DNA from: Loxodes magnus | Taxonomy: Eukaryota; Ciliophora; Karyorelictea; Loxodida; Loxodidae | DNA length: 64,000 nt | Reading direction: 5' to 3' | NCBI GenBank assembly: GCA_946699065.1 | Contig: CAMPDV010001777.1 | Coordinates: 1-64,000 of the forward strand | Shown: one piece after another, positions 13,245-24,619 of the stretch | How positions within the stretch are numbered: the stretch's first letter is position 1 | Layout of the letters: each line of letters begins with the position of its first letter | Program-made: the position numbers and the translations under genes | Notes under the pieces: generated by a model | Told to the model about the DNA's origin: nothing | The model's database searches: none | What the model saw: the letters and a program-made list of their open reading frames with translations, nothing else

Positions 13245-15926
13245 ATGTCAGCTGCTAAGTGTGAATTATGTGAAGGGGAGCTCGACGAAGAGTTCAAAAG
13301 ACCTGGGAAGTTGGAATGCGAATGTGTTCTCTGTGAAGGATGTTTGAAAGGCATTTTTAAGATTTAATAAAAGTTTGAATGTAGAAAGCACAACATCATT
13401 ACACAAAAGCCTATTGAATAATTGGAAAAGGTTGCCTCACAAAATAAAGAAGAGTAGGATTAAATACTATCTAATATATGCTAAGTTCATAAGTAACCTC
13501 TAACTTTATATTGCCTTTAGGATAGTTTAAGGATATGTGAAGCATGTCAATAAGATTAACATAAGAATCATTAAAGTGATAGATTAAAAGAGATAATTCC
13601 TATTATGTAAGGGCAAATATAAATGACTTTGAGTAGCATAAAAGAGAGGTTGGATAATTATATAAATACCTTAGATTATTGACAAAAGTCATCAAATGGA
13701 TTTCAAGTGATAAATAGAGATAAGATGCTAGAATTCTATATTGATATCAAGAGAAATACTAAACAATTGTGTGAGAAGGCATCAGTAAGAGCATATGAGG
13801 AAAATGAGAAGAGTATATTGAAAATAGAATAAAGTTAAGCTGATTGTTTTGAAATAAATCAGTAAATAGAGAATATAAGATAAATGTAATAGGATACATT
13901 AAAATAATGTGAAATAAAGAAGAGTGAGGTAGAGAGATTAGAAGTATAAATACGAGAAAAGTAAATAAAGGATTAATAAAAATATTAATAGGTATAAGAG
14001 AAGTTGAGGATAAGTAATATGTAAAGCTAAGTTAAGGAATATATAATGAATGAGAGTTATATAAGAAAAATATAAGAAGAGAATGATAGATAGAGAGTAT
14101 AAATATAATCATTTTAAAGAACTATACAATATTTATAATAGGAGTTATAAATATAAGTGAGAAAATATGAAAGCAAAGAATATATCTAAACATTATTAAA
14201 TTAAATAAGAGAGCTTGAACTTACGAAAAAGGATTTGAAAGTTTAAAATGATCAACTTAAAAAGACAATAAAGGATCAAGATGAGGAGAGAGAAAAAGCA
14301 CTTTATCAAAAGGATATTATCATGAAATAAAAGGAATCGGAATTGAAAAATCATAAAGAAAATTTTGAGATATAGGAAAAGAAATTGAATGAAATAATAT
14401 ATAGAACATCAATGGAGAATATAGAGTTTAAGGATAGAACAGGATAGGATAGGATAAGAGAATTAGAGTAAGGTAATGAAAAGAAGAATTAAGTGAATCG
14501 ATAGTAAAAAGATGTGTATAAGGTGATTAAAAGGAGTAAGCCAAGAGATTTTGAAACTAAGTTTGATAGTATAGGGAAGGACAATAGTCATATAAGCGAA
14601 TAGATGAATCAATTAAAAAAATTAGAAAAGTAATTAGAGTAGGAGAGGAGTGAGTGATAAAAGAATAAATAATAAGCTGAAAATGAAAATAAGTTTCTCG
14701 AGAAATAGGTAAATTAACTATAACAAAAAATATAATGTTTAGAAAAAGAGAAAAGCGAGTAGATAAGAATACTAATAAATGAAAGAGAGAAAGCTTGAAA
14801 ATCAAAGAAAGAGCTAGAGAAGGATAATAAATTAATTTAAAAATCTTTATAAGAGACTTAAGACAATTTATTCAGGATGAATGAATATAGTAAGTGAATA
14901 ATGAAAATGGGTTAACTTATTGATTATGATTAATGGAAATAGCTAATATAAAAAAATAAGGATAAAAGTGAGAATAAATAATAAGGTGTAAAGTATACGT
15001 TATATAGGAGAGTGTTCTATGGTACAAATAAGATCTAGACTTGTTAGATAGATAGTATTAATAATTCATATTATTACGATACTGTATTTAATATGACACC
15101 TATATATAATAATTGATCTTCGACATATTAGATAAATGATGATCTATTAATATAGGTGGGTGGATTTTAAACCAATACATATCTTAATAACATTCTATAA
15201 ATCAGCATTAATAGCAGAGTTAAAAAAACTAACAATTCTGATATTCAAAAATCAGCAAATTTAATCTAGCCAAGAGCAGTAACATAAATGGGGTACGACA
15301 ATGACAATTTAGTGTATATCATAGGAGGAAAGAACCCAAAATCATGATCTGAACTATCTCATCCTTACTTCAATCTCTATAATTAAAGTGAGGTTTATAA
15401 TATAAGAACAAATACAACAAAATAGTTAGTTAGCTACTAAGATTATATAGCAAATAATGGAATATGAGTATAAAATTAAAAAGTATGAATAATAGGTGGA
15501 ACATTACAGAATCAAAATAGAGCTAATTTTTTTGAATCAACAAATAAAATATCATCATATGATATCGCGTAAAATGAATGGAAATAGCATATTTTATAAT
15601 TACCTTAACCAGCAGAATAGTTAGTAAGTAATTATGTGAATGAGAATGAGTAAGTATATTTATGGGACAATGGTAATTATCTCAAATAAACATATCTATG
15701 TGACTAAAAGGTAATAATAAAAGATGGGTAATAATATCCATATATATCTAATTGCAAGTCTGTTTTCTGATATAATGGAATTTATTAAAATAATAGGATT
15801 TGAATGTGAAGTAATTACTATACTTACTAAGAGAATGTGATATATACATATGACATAAGGGCAGTAGCAAATAATATTAATAAGGAAAGAATGTGGTGCT
15901 CTTTATAATTGAGTAAGAGCAAGTGA
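13245..15926 (+). CDS. Zinc-finger/B-box, coiled-coil, Kelch-repeat protein
   Basis: This is an 893-codon frame from ATG 13245 to TGA 15924-15926, with no indel needed. Residues ~6-50 carry a Cys-rich module (KCELCEGELDEEF, LECECVLCEGC, FECRKH) resembling a divergent RING-type cluster. Residues ~82-115 form a B-box: CQVHKQPLTLYC, ICEACQQDQHKNH. A long Gln/Glu/Lys-rich coiled coil occupies residues ~150-580. The C-terminal ~300 residues contain Kelch-like units (VYIIGG; KVWIIGG; NEWKQH). Gln is mostly TAA/TAG. About eleven in-frame TGA codons sit at Trp-like sites, including KVWIIGG, beside four TGG. This is the architecture of cytoplasmic TRIM/Kelch-like scaffold or ubiquitin-ligase proteins; the exact role is unknown. 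The stop is chosen because the last Kelch-like segment ends there and AT-rich, non-protein-like sequence follows. A paralogous relic lies at 6.7-8.1 kb. Confidence 0.85.
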
Positions 15927-15959
15927 GAGGAGCGAATAAGTAAAAAAAACAGAATAAAT

Positions 15960-17000
15960 ATACTTAATTTGATTTTTATAAAACACATTAAAATAATTAA
16001 AATAGAAAACTAAGGAAAGTTATTAAATCTATGTAAATATTATATTTATTAATAGCTTTTGCCTTAAAATATATTTAAGTAAGTTAAACATGATATTTAT
16101 AATTAAATAATAATACAATATAGTAAGAAAATAATGAGGAAAGAGAAATAAGTGAGTAAAAAAGAAATATGAATATAAATATTTAAAAAAATTAGGAAAA
16201 ATATTAATTAAAAAAATCAATTTATAAAGGTTAGTCAAGATGGAAGTCAAAAAACTTTTTTTAAATAAATGTGGAAAGAAAGATAGAAAAATTTAAAATA
16301 ATTATAAGCATTTGCTTAAATGTGAATTTATAATTAAAACTTTAGAAAATAGAAAAAGATTCATGTCTGAGGAGAATATAAAGAAAATAATATAAGTATA
16401 ATTCTACAGAATATAAGAATAAAAATAGATAATAATAGTTAAAAAAAACATAAATTAAAAAAGAAGTAAAAATAGTATTAATTAAAAAAATGGAGAAGTA
16501 AAAGTTTTAATTGAAAAGAATGAGATGTTGAGAGTAAGGCTATAAAGAAGTTAAATATTAACATAATTTGGAAGAATTAAAATAAAATAGAAAAAGGGAA
16601 GAAAATAAAAATAATATATTTAAAAAAGGAAAAAATAAAATAATTAGTAAAAATATATGAAAAGAGCGAGAAGGTAAGAGGAAGTAAGTAAAAATTATGA
16701 CTCAAAAAAAGGATAAAAAAGTAAATAAATAAAAAAATAAAAAAAAAATAAAAAATGATTAAAAAAAGAAAGAACGTAAAAAATTATAAAGAAGACTAAA
16801 AAGAGGGTGAAAGAGAGTGGAAGAAAAAGAAGAAAGATGTTTGAGTTAGTAAAAATTAAATGAAGTAACAGAGTTTAAAATGAGAAAGAAAAAATAAAGA
16901 TTTGAAGTAAATATAAACAATAAAAATAAGAGAGGATATGAGTAATAAGAAAAAACACTTAAAAGTAATTGTAAATAGGTAAATAAATAAATTATTAAGA
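15960..17000. other. A-rich, purine-biased low-complexity DNA
   Basis: The plus strand is strongly biased to A and G, with runs of AAAAT/AAAAG. Translation gives only Lys/Asn/Ile-rich sequence. It follows the end of the Kelch gene and precedes the retroelement nest. No gene or motif is recognisable. Confidence 0.6.
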
Positions 17001-17011
17001 AAAATGATTAT

Positions 17012-17044
17012 AGAGTGCGTAGAACCTCATTGGCGTGCAGCTCT
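17012..17044 (+). repeat. Head hairpin of the SINE-like family, copy 1
   Basis: A diverged copy of a ~34-bp imperfect palindrome that begins AGAG(T/C)(G/A)CG and ends GTGC(G)AGCTCT, preceded by TGATTAT. The stem can form five outer pairs (AGAGC-type with GCTCT) and short inner stems around small bulges. Other copies are at 17872, 19169, 24643 and 45998. Confidence 0.7.
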
Positions 17045-17229
17045 TTCAATATTAATATTTAATATAAAGAGAAATGTTCTCATGTTTCTTGTTAAAAATC
17101 TAGAAGTCCAATGAGTCATGTCATTTTCTCCAAATGGGGAATCTACTTATTAAAGATTATTCTCGAATCTTGAATAAAATGTTCCAGTCTTCTTGAATAA
17201 GGTCCAAATAGAATTAGTTATTAAGTTAT

Positions 17230-17410
17230 TAATTAGAAGGCCCGTCAGTCAAACTTTCATACTGCTAGAGAGAACCCTCGGGGTAAGTTAGGCATGTTTC
17301 AACGGAGCTTATCCACCCTTCCCTGTGGTGGCATCTAGTGCGAGATTATTCGCAATGCAGTATACACTGTACCAGATTACCACTAGTTCTCTGACCCCAG
17401 CCATCATCTA
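17230..17410 (-). mobile_element. LINE N-terminal coding fragment
   Basis: The minus-strand frame reads TRCHHREGWISS, then YPEGSLQQYESLTDG. This matches RCHHGQGWKNS and LFEGSRQSEGLTDG in the N-terminal part of the LINE ORF at 21817. The proteins match better than the DNA, which supports the frame. The fragment is directly followed (plus-strand sense) by the SINE-like copy starting at 17437. It is a truncated relic. Confidence 0.65.
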
Positions 17411-17436
17411 TTTTATATTATATATTTTTTATTAAA

Positions 17437-17925
17437 TAGTTGTTCGAAGGTGAGCAACAAGGTCATCTTCATCAAAGATTGGGGAAGTTAAATACCCATA
17501 ATCGATTTTATGTCTTCCTCTGCTTTGGTTTTGCCTCGAGATATAAGATTCTTAGACCTTCGGCACTGGCTTAGTTTAGCTATAATTCTGGAACGAAAAA
17601 GAAATAATATTGCGAGCTTCATCAGAGGTGGGGAATTAAGTACCCACAATTGACACATGTCGTCCTCAGCTTTGGTGATGCAATGAGACACAATCTTGCC
17701 ATGTCCTTGGACCTCCAACAAGTATTAAAGATTACGAGTATTCTTAAATTATATCAGTATTAAACATTTTTATCAGTACTGAATAATTATACCAGTATTG
17801 AACAAGGTCTACCAGTATCTGATAATTTTATCAGTAACAAACATTCTTGTCAGTATGAAACATTTTTTTAAAGAGCTGCGCACCAATGAGAGTGCTACGC
17901 GCTCTATAATCAAATTTATTTATTT
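17437..17925 (-). mobile_element. SINE-like dimeric repeat, copy 1
   Basis: About 490 bp, inverted with respect to the copy at 24620-25131 and parallel to the one at 45543-46045. In the element's own sense (minus strand here) the order is head hairpin, T/A-rich spacer with repeated CAGTA/TACTG words, then two related ~110-bp units. Each unit contains a Lys-Ala-Glu-Asp/Glu-type codon run and TTATGGGTACTTAA. The end is GAACAACTA. One unit can be read as KAEDDMCQLWVLKFPTSDEA, vaguely RRM-like. This copy lacks the terminal TGGCGGT found in the other two and has a one-base deletion in the reading frame. Confidence 0.75.
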
Positions 17926-18915
17926 ATTATAAAAAATGAGAAAAATGTGATCGTTTTTTTTGCAGAGTCATACTATCGAAGATTTTGAGGACCATAAAAT
18001 TAAAAAACGAGATTAAGAGTAAAAAGGGAAATAAAGAAATGTTGAAAACTAAAAGAATTAAGAACATATTAAAGAAATCAAAAAATATTAGAATAAGCTA
18101 GAGATAGTTAATAGTTTAGCTTAGATTTTACAATTTTCTATACTTTCTGAAAATTGATTATACTATCTCATAAATGCTGCTATCACCTCTTTTAATTACA
18201 GTTAAAATCTTAATTCCATTCTTTTTAAATTATCAATATTAAATAAATAAGTTTAAGCAGTCATTATATACTACTTGTTAAAACAGTTGCCGAACATCAA
18301 TCTATCATTATTATCATTATTTACATCTTAAATTTTAGTCATCATATAGAATCTGCCTCTTAAACCATTATTAAAAGAATTGAGTCACAGACTTATTTTA
18401 TAAAGGTAACGATAATATATTTTTTATTTTAAGTCAGTAAAAAGCGAAAACAGATAGATGTAAAATATATTGAGACATTGGATAAAAGGAGATAAGCGAG
18501 TAACTTAGTTATGTCTTCATCTTAAAATTTTTTAAGTATAGTAAATTTCTAAAAATAAAGCTTTTAATAAGAGTATGATATAAAACAAGATAGATCTAAG
18601 TTATCCTTTAGTACATCGTTAATCAAAATAATATACCAGTTAGATACACTTTTGTAAGCCGAACAATTGAATATCTGATAAATAACCTGAATACTGAAAT
18701 AGATAAGCATCGTAAGATATAACGAAATAGTATATTGATTAGTATCTATGATTAATAAGAAAAAGCATTCTATCGTAAGATATATATCGAGAATAAGAAC
18801 TTACTACAAAAATAAAGTAATATATAGCTAAATGAATATAAAATAATTAGGATATCATAAATAAAATTATGCTTTTATTCTAAATAAATAAGTTATATTC
18901 TTTATTATATATATT
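17926..18915. other. No recognisable gene
   Basis: AT-rich sequence between a SINE-like copy and a short ORF fragment. I see no domain or repeat match in it. Confidence 0.35.
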
Positions 18916-18919
18916 TTAA

Positions 18920-19155
18920 ATAGGGAGGAGAAATCTTCCAACTGAGATTAACTTAATCAATAGTACCAGGAAGTACTTCAGGAGCGACAAACTTAGCAAG
19001 AATCAAACTGGAGGCATTGAGTAACAGTTGTTTAAAGATGCCGGATGAATAGGTCTCTTGGGGTATCACTCCAACAATCCCTATTAGAAGACAGAATTCC
19101 AATTGAGTGAAGCACTGGAGGAAACTTACAAGGAGAAATTTTATTAACTTTAAAT
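18920..19155 (+). pseudogene. Short unidentified ORF fragment, retroelement-associated
   Basis: A relatively GC-rich island. Its frame reads GRRNLPTEINLINSTRKYF, then FKDAGWIGLLGYHSNNPY (TGA as the first Trp), then EFQLSEALEETYKEKF. The other frames give far less protein-like sequence. It abuts a head hairpin of the SINE-like family (19169), so it may be the body of another element carrying the same head. Family unknown. Confidence 0.5.
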
Positions 19156-19168
19156 AAAATCAATTTAA

Positions 19169-19202
19169 AGAGCTGCGCATCATCAAGAGTGTTTCGCACT
19201 CT
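19169..19202 (-). repeat. Head hairpin of the SINE-like family, copy 3
   Basis: A diverged copy of the palindrome: AGAGCTGCGCAT, loop, then a CGCACTCT side, followed by ATAATTGAGTTTACTTAT. Here it is joined to a different body (the 18.9 kb ORF fragment) instead of the dimer, so the head is modular. Confidence 0.65.
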
Positions 19203-19367
19203 ATAATTGAGTTTACTTATTTATAACTAAAAAAAAGGCAATATTTTATTGGTGCTAGTGTAATTAAAATAGAAATATAACACTTTTTTAATGAATTAAT
19301 TTGTATATTAATCAAAGAACACCTTTATAAGTTTATAGTTTTATTATATTCGTTAGTAAATATAGAA

Positions 19368-20285
19368 ATGAAAGATCAATAATCAATTTTTACTAAACTC
19401 CAAGAGAGGAGAAACTGAAAGGATATAACAAGCTACAACATAGGCCTGGTAGTAGAAACGCTTCAAGCCTACCTACAAGCACCACGCAACACAACTAGAC
19501 ACCCCATCGACCGCTGAAAAGCATAAGAAGAAGCAATAAAAAATGATCTCAATTAGTCAATTGAAACCCTTGAATCAACCACAAAAATCGATTTAAGAAT
19601 AATTATGGTTGAGTTGTAGCAGATAGTATATAATTTCTAGCTAAAAGCTGACCTGAATAAGCAGCTATCAATCAAAAGCCTGTAAAAATCCATTTTCATA
19701 GAGAAGACATTAGTCGGTGATCAAGTCACTTAAATCAGAACTTGCTTCTCTTAAAGAGGAGCTGAAGATAGCCAAGAAGTACATTTGGAAACAAACCTAA
19801 AAAGGAAAAGATGCAAAACAAGGAATTTAAGTTTAATTAGTCTAAATAAGCTCCAGTGTTTTTGATGGAGCTAGAACAATCACACATCTCCTAAACTTTT
19901 TTTCAGCAAATTCCCCTTATCAAAATTAAGCTCAGAAAAAGCCATAAGAAAATGCTACATCTGCTGAAAAACTATGCACTTCTACCGAAATTGTTAAGAA
20001 TTTGAAAGGAGTTTGAAGTAATACTGAAGTAAGATAAACTGGCAAGAACGAAGTAAGTAACAGATGCAAATAATTTACAATAGAATGTATTGCAATCCAT
20101 ATGGGAAGATCTACAAAAGAAAGCTATTGGAAACTGAACCAAGAGTACTAATGATAAATATCTTTCTATGAAGAAGAGAACCATCATAGCTTCAAAGATG
20201 GCTTATCCACCTGGCTGGAGTCCCAGCAAAATCCTCTTGTCTTAGGCTGAAATATCCATAAAAGCATTCCAAACTTGATAATTTA
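19368..20285 (+). pseudogene. ORF1-type zinc-knuckle element H
   Basis: ATG 19368 opens a frame reading MKDQQSIFTKLQERRNWKD and PIDRWKAQEEAIKNDL, with TGA as both Trp. A coiled coil follows (SLKSELASLKEELKIAKK, after a shift). Near 19.95 kb comes a perfect CX2CX4HX4C zinc knuckle, CYICWKTMHFYRNC, whose Trp is TGA. The C-terminal motif YCNPYGKIYKRKLL follows. This is the layout of LINE ORF1 or gag-like RNA-binding proteins. At least two single-base shifts separate the modules, one in the A-run before CYIC. A GGCTGGAGTCCCAGC hairpin and an AATTATTAATT-type tail end the element. No convincing target-site duplication was found. Confidence 0.75.
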
Positions 20286-20289
20286 ATTA

Positions 20290-21075
20290 TTAATTATTCA
20301 TTAACATAAGTTACCATTATAACTAATAAATAAGTAATTTAAGCATTTAATTTAAGATAGCCATAAAGAAGATTAATATATATTGTAGAGTCAATATTAG
20401 TATTAATGGTAGCTAAATTATGTAAGTTATTGAAAGGGAGAGATAAGGATTAATTAGTTAGAAGGAGATTTAATTTATATGGATATTTTGATTTAACTAA
20501 TTAGGCTCAAATAAGTTAATGGTATAATAAATCCTTAGTATGCCATAGTAGCCAAATTTTATTATAATGTTCTGTAATTTTCTATTAATGAAAATGAGTA
20601 AGAAATGAATATTCTCACTTTAGGACTATTCTGATTAATCCGTTTAGTAATTTCCTTAAATTGATAATGTTTAAAACTAATAGCAGTCACTTTAATATCC
20701 CAGCTCAACTTTGACAGTTAAAGCAAAGAGCTCTTTAGATAGTAATTTAAATCACATTTATCTCTAAGAGAGCTAGTCTGATTTAAGCAGTTTGAAATCA
20801 TTTGCTTTCCATAGTTACATATATTATAAAGCTTTTTTGTGTGATGAAATAATCTTAGCTTTTTAATTCAAACGATTTAGCTCTATTTTAAATTATTCCA
20901 TTAGATAATTTGTCTCTCTTTAGTATATAAAATAGATAAATTATCTATTAAATTTATGCTTGTAAAACTTGACCTTAAGAGATTAACCTTCTTTTAAGTT
21001 CTAATAAAGAATGCTATTTATAGCTATTTCTAGTCTTCTATATTAAAAAGGAAGGAAGTTTGAGCCAATTATTAT
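20290..21075. other. No recognisable gene
   Basis: AT-rich spacer between two ORF1-type inserts. Nothing in it is recognisable. Confidence 0.35.
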
Positions 21076-21082
21076 ATATAAA

Positions 21083-21783
21083 ATGGGAAATTACTTGAAA
21101 AAATATCTTCTCAAAAGGAATCATCTTAGTCAAGCTACCATTAATAAAATATACTTTAAGAACTCAAAGTTATTCAATTAGAAAATTTTAAACTTTTAGA
21201 ACTGTACAAGAACTTGAAAGAAAAATTGAACGACTGATGATTAACTCATAAGAAAAAAAATTGTAAATAAATAGCTAGGAATTATCAGGATAGAATAATT
21301 AGAAACAAAATTTAATCAATTCGCAGAATTAACTGAAAGCATATTACTGCAAAAAATGGAGATGAATGATCCAATGGATGTAGAGCAACAGCCTACAACA
21401 AATTATATTCCCTATTGGAAAATAATGAGATGTTGATACTGCAAGCGACCGGGGTACAAAGTTAGAAGCTGCTTCCAATTCTAATAAAAATAAAAGAAAA
21501 CAGTAGAAAACTATAGGAAAAATACTTTCAGAATCTTTTGCAATCGAGACGGTAAACTTTATAGGAAAAAGATACTCCAGCTAAACAAAGTAGCTTCAAA
21601 CATATAGCATGCAATTAACGAATTTAATAAGAAATGAACGGGAATCAATCTATCAGAAACTCTCAGAAAAAATAGATTAAAAATCCTTAGAACATATGAT
21701 AAACAAGATCCAAGCAAATATGAAGTCTCTTTTATTTAACTTTAAGCTTTGAATTATGATTAACCAAATAAAGGTGAAATCAC
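21083..21783 (+). CDS. ORF1-type zinc-knuckle element A, copy 1
   Basis: Starts at ATG 21083 (MGNYLKK; the sister copy at 49629 starts MENFLSS). A Leu/Lys-rich coiled coil precedes FNQFAELTESILLQK and DPMDVEQQPTTNYIP. Then comes a zinc-knuckle-like CWYCKRPGYKVRSC, in which the usual His is Tyr and Trp is TGA. Next are RIFCNRDGKLYRKKILQLN and LSETLRKNRLKILRTY. Near the end, AATAAAGGTGAAATCACG is followed by an AATT repeat tail. No in-frame stop is evident before the tail. The early coiled coil looks better in another frame, so one N-terminal frameshift is likely. The inferred role is RNA binding for retrotransposition. The LINE ORF starts 34 bp downstream. Confidence 0.75.
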
Positions 21784-22057
21784 GTAAATTAATTAATTAA
21801 TTAATTTATAAAAAATATGGATGACGACTACTGTTGGTAGGACTTTCAATCAAGATGTCACCATGGATAAGGATGGAAGAACTCTAAAGAGAGATAACCT
21901 AAATTATTTGAGGGTTCTCGCTAGAGTGAAGGTTTGACTGACGGTGGACTCTCTATCCAGAATTCCTAGTTCCAGTCCATATCACTGCCTTTTTTACGCC
22001 GACCAAAAGGCAGTAGATTTAAGATGAAGAAGAAATAACTTAGAGGAGTTCCTTTAT

Positions 22058-22074
22058 TATTTAGATTTTTTAAT
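22058..22074. repeat. Target-site duplication, left copy
   Basis: TATTTAGATTTTTTAAT is repeated exactly at 23051-23067, flanking the minus-strand ORF1-type element. Removing the insert and one copy restores the LINE reading frame. Confidence 0.9.
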
Positions 22075-23050
22075 ATTAATTTTAAATAATTAAGTTTGAC
22101 AATTTTCGAGGATTTTCACCTCTTCATGCCGATTCCAGATTGCTCCGGGATTAAAAAAAGGTTTATAGGTCTCTACTCCTCTCCCACCCATTCGTTCTTG
22201 TTGTCTCTAACTATGTCTTCAGTTCAGCAAAGGTTACTTCCTATAAATATTTCCAAGCTAGTTCATGAATAGTCTCTCTCTAATTTTCCTTTGTTATAGT
22301 TGTCTCATTTTCTTTTGCTACGCTTGCTGCTTTCTCTATTTTCTCCAATAGTGGCTCTTAAAGTTTAGGAATTATTCCCATCTTCTTCATAGGTGTTTCT
22401 CTGAATTACAGTAGTAGCAATTTTTAACCACTTTGATTGGGTTAGCCTTCTTCTTCTTGTCAATTTCCTCTATCAGCATTGGATCGCCTCTTTGCTCATT
22501 AAGTTTCATTTGCTGTTGCAACTTCTCTTCTATTTCTCCAAGCTTGTTGCCCAGCTCCGTCTGTTTCTATTGCTAATTTTAGGATTAGCAGTTCTGACTC
22601 TGTGATATGTTCCAAAATGCATTTAATTCCCTTTCTTAGGACATAAATCTTGACTCGATTTCCTCTTGCTTGTTCAGATTCTCCATTAGCCTGTCATTGT
22701 CCTTCTTTAGTCTCTTAACCTCTTCCTGAAGGTTTAGTACAACTTGGATGAGCTGTTCCATGCTCATCTGGCCAGAAGGATTAAATCCGACACCTCCTGG
22801 TGTAAACCAGACTTTGCCTACTTTCTAGGCTTCTCTAGTGAAGTTGGTGTTTCAGTATGCTTGCTTTTCTGAGCCTTCTTCTGTTCTTCTTGTTAAATTC
22901 CAGGTTGTTAAGGTTGTTAATATTAAGAAAAAGGTTAAAGTTGTGAAGAAGACGACATCCAAGAAGTGGTTTCCTGCTTCCTCCCTTCCTTTTTAGCTTA
23001 GGAAGAGGTGGTATAGAAGCCTTTCTCGAATCCTTCAACCATTTTATTTA
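22075..23050 (-). mobile_element. ORF1-type zinc-knuckle element, inserted in the LINE
   Basis: A 976-bp element on the minus strand. ATG is at 23042, 8 bases from its 5' end. The protein begins MVEGFEKGF, matching MAEGLRKGF of the intact copy at 41123. A coiled coil follows (LIQVVLNLQEEVKRLKKDN). The zinc knuckle CYYCNSEKHLWRRW has Trp (TGG) where the last Cys should be, and one Trp from TGA. The C-terminus includes YKPFFNPGAIWNRHEE. One frameshift lies near 22.83 kb, before VGFNPSGQMSMEQL. The 3' end carries a GAGG/CCTC hairpin and an AATATTAAA-type tail. Perfect 17-bp target-site duplications mark it as a retrotransposition product younger than the LINE. Confidence 0.9.
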
Positions 23051-23067
23051 TATTTAGATTTTTTAAT
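23051..23067. repeat. Target-site duplication, right copy
   Basis: Exact repeat of the 17 bases at 22058-22074; it bounds the 5' end of the minus-strand insert. Confidence 0.9.
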
Positions 23068-24619
23068 TAAATTCATAACAAGCACATTAACGGAGACGTC
23101 ACATTAGTATATTATATCAATTTGAAATATGATGGTTTCCATGCTTTAGCAGGCATCTGTATCTTGACTAAAGATAAACTTTACACTACTAAATAATTTA
23201 AGTAGAAGGTGGAGAGACCTTGCTCAGATTTTGCACAATAAAGCTTGCGTTATACTTTTAACTATCTGCTACTTACATGTCAACAACATGAAAACAGATA
23301 TGAAATATGAAGTTTAAGGCATTCTCAATGGAATAACCTCTACGTTTCCCTATAATGCTCATATCTTCCTTGCTGATTTCAATACACTACACAAAAAATT
23401 TGGTAACAATCTTCTTAATAATTACTATTATAATACACAACTAAAACAGTTTATATTATATAATAACTTGTAGATTATCAATAACCCAGATAATACATTC
23501 ATTCATAGAACTAATAATTAATATTACTGAAACGACTATATATTGGTAATCCAACACTTGAATAATGAATAATTCAATAATTTCTAGGTCCACTATGATC
23601 AATTAATCACGGATCAAATTCCTATATCTGTGACTCTAGTTTATAATGCAACCACAAATGTTCCAAAATGACAATCAATACTCTAATAAATAGATAAGCA
23701 ACTTAATCCAATGGATAGATAAAATTACTAAAATAAGTTTTAAGGAAGTTTTTCTTGCTTTTTGACTGTAGATTAAGACAACTTAGACTTATAATATAAT
23801 TTCATCATCAACTTACTCTAAAATAGTGCAATGAACAATTTAGAAGTAGTCAAATAAAATACTAATTACAATAAACTCACTTGGGATATCACTATGAAAT
23901 GCATAGTTGAGAAAAGAGCAAATTAGAAGTACAAGAAACTGCTATTTAAGAAAGAAAAAATCAATCAAGTGGTGACAGAAGCTCATTCTATAGCTAGAAA
24001 ACTTAGAAACAAATATATATAATCTTATTGGAAGTTGAAAAAGCTTCAGCCTAAAGACAAGTTTCTCAAACTCAATGGGAACCAGCAAATGATGTTCTTT
24101 TAAGCGAAAAATACTATCAACCCTAAAATAAAGAATTAAATGAATTTTAACAAAGAACTCTAGGACATTTTTATTGATAGTTGAGAAACTTTTGTACTTA
24201 ACAAGCACATAAATATTACATAGAAGCAATTTGAATTCAGTAAACGATAAATAGATCTCATTTATAAAGATTCTTAACTTATCAATTATCCATCTTCTCA
24301 CTAACATATTCTTAACGTCAAAACAGCTGGGCTTGATGAATAAAGAGTGAACTCCTCAAGTATACTGGAGAAGAGGTACAAAAAACAAGGCAATGTTTTA
24401 CCAATAATATGTTAAGACTCTAAAGAATTCCATAAAAGTTAAATACCTCCATCATCATCCCTATTTTTAAGAAAGGTATAACTAAACTAGATATTTAGAT
24501 AAATAACTTTTATATTTAATTATATGATTACTACCTAAGTTTTTTTAATTTTAATTAAAATAAGATATTTCATTTTATTGGTATTAGAATTTTTTATATT
24601 CATAATAAAATTTATAATA

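Larger units (their letters stand above)
21817..24600 (+). mobile_element. LINE with endonuclease and RT start, split by an insertion
   Basis: The ORF starts at ATG 21817 (MDDDYCWQDF, RCHHGQGW, SEGLTDGG) and runs to 22074. It resumes in the same frame after the element at 22075-23050 plus one TSD copy, giving LLFRFFNQIHNKHINGD and GICILTKDKLY. After a shift near 23.23 kb, an APE-type endonuclease core follows: AHIFLADFNTLHKKFGNN, then IINNPDNTFIHRT, WNDYILV and ITDQIPISV. The last normally carries an SDH-type Asp-His pair; His is Gln here. A linker leads into RT motif 1, IPIFKKGITKLD (~24.47 kb). The RT then ends at the SINE-like copy. The insertion, frameshifts and loss of RT make it inactive. 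Confidence 0.85.

Noticed and set aside
14557..14805. Minus-strand 82-codon ORF, and similar hydrophobic ORFs at 16029 and 63236
   Set aside because: They are shadows of Gln/Lys-rich or A-rich plus-strand DNA. The 14557 ORF lies inside the coiled coil of the Kelch gene.
17488..17721. Minus-strand 77-codon ORF as a host gene
   Set aside because: It lies within the dimeric SINE-like repeat, and the other two copies carry indels that break it. It is treated as part of the repeat.
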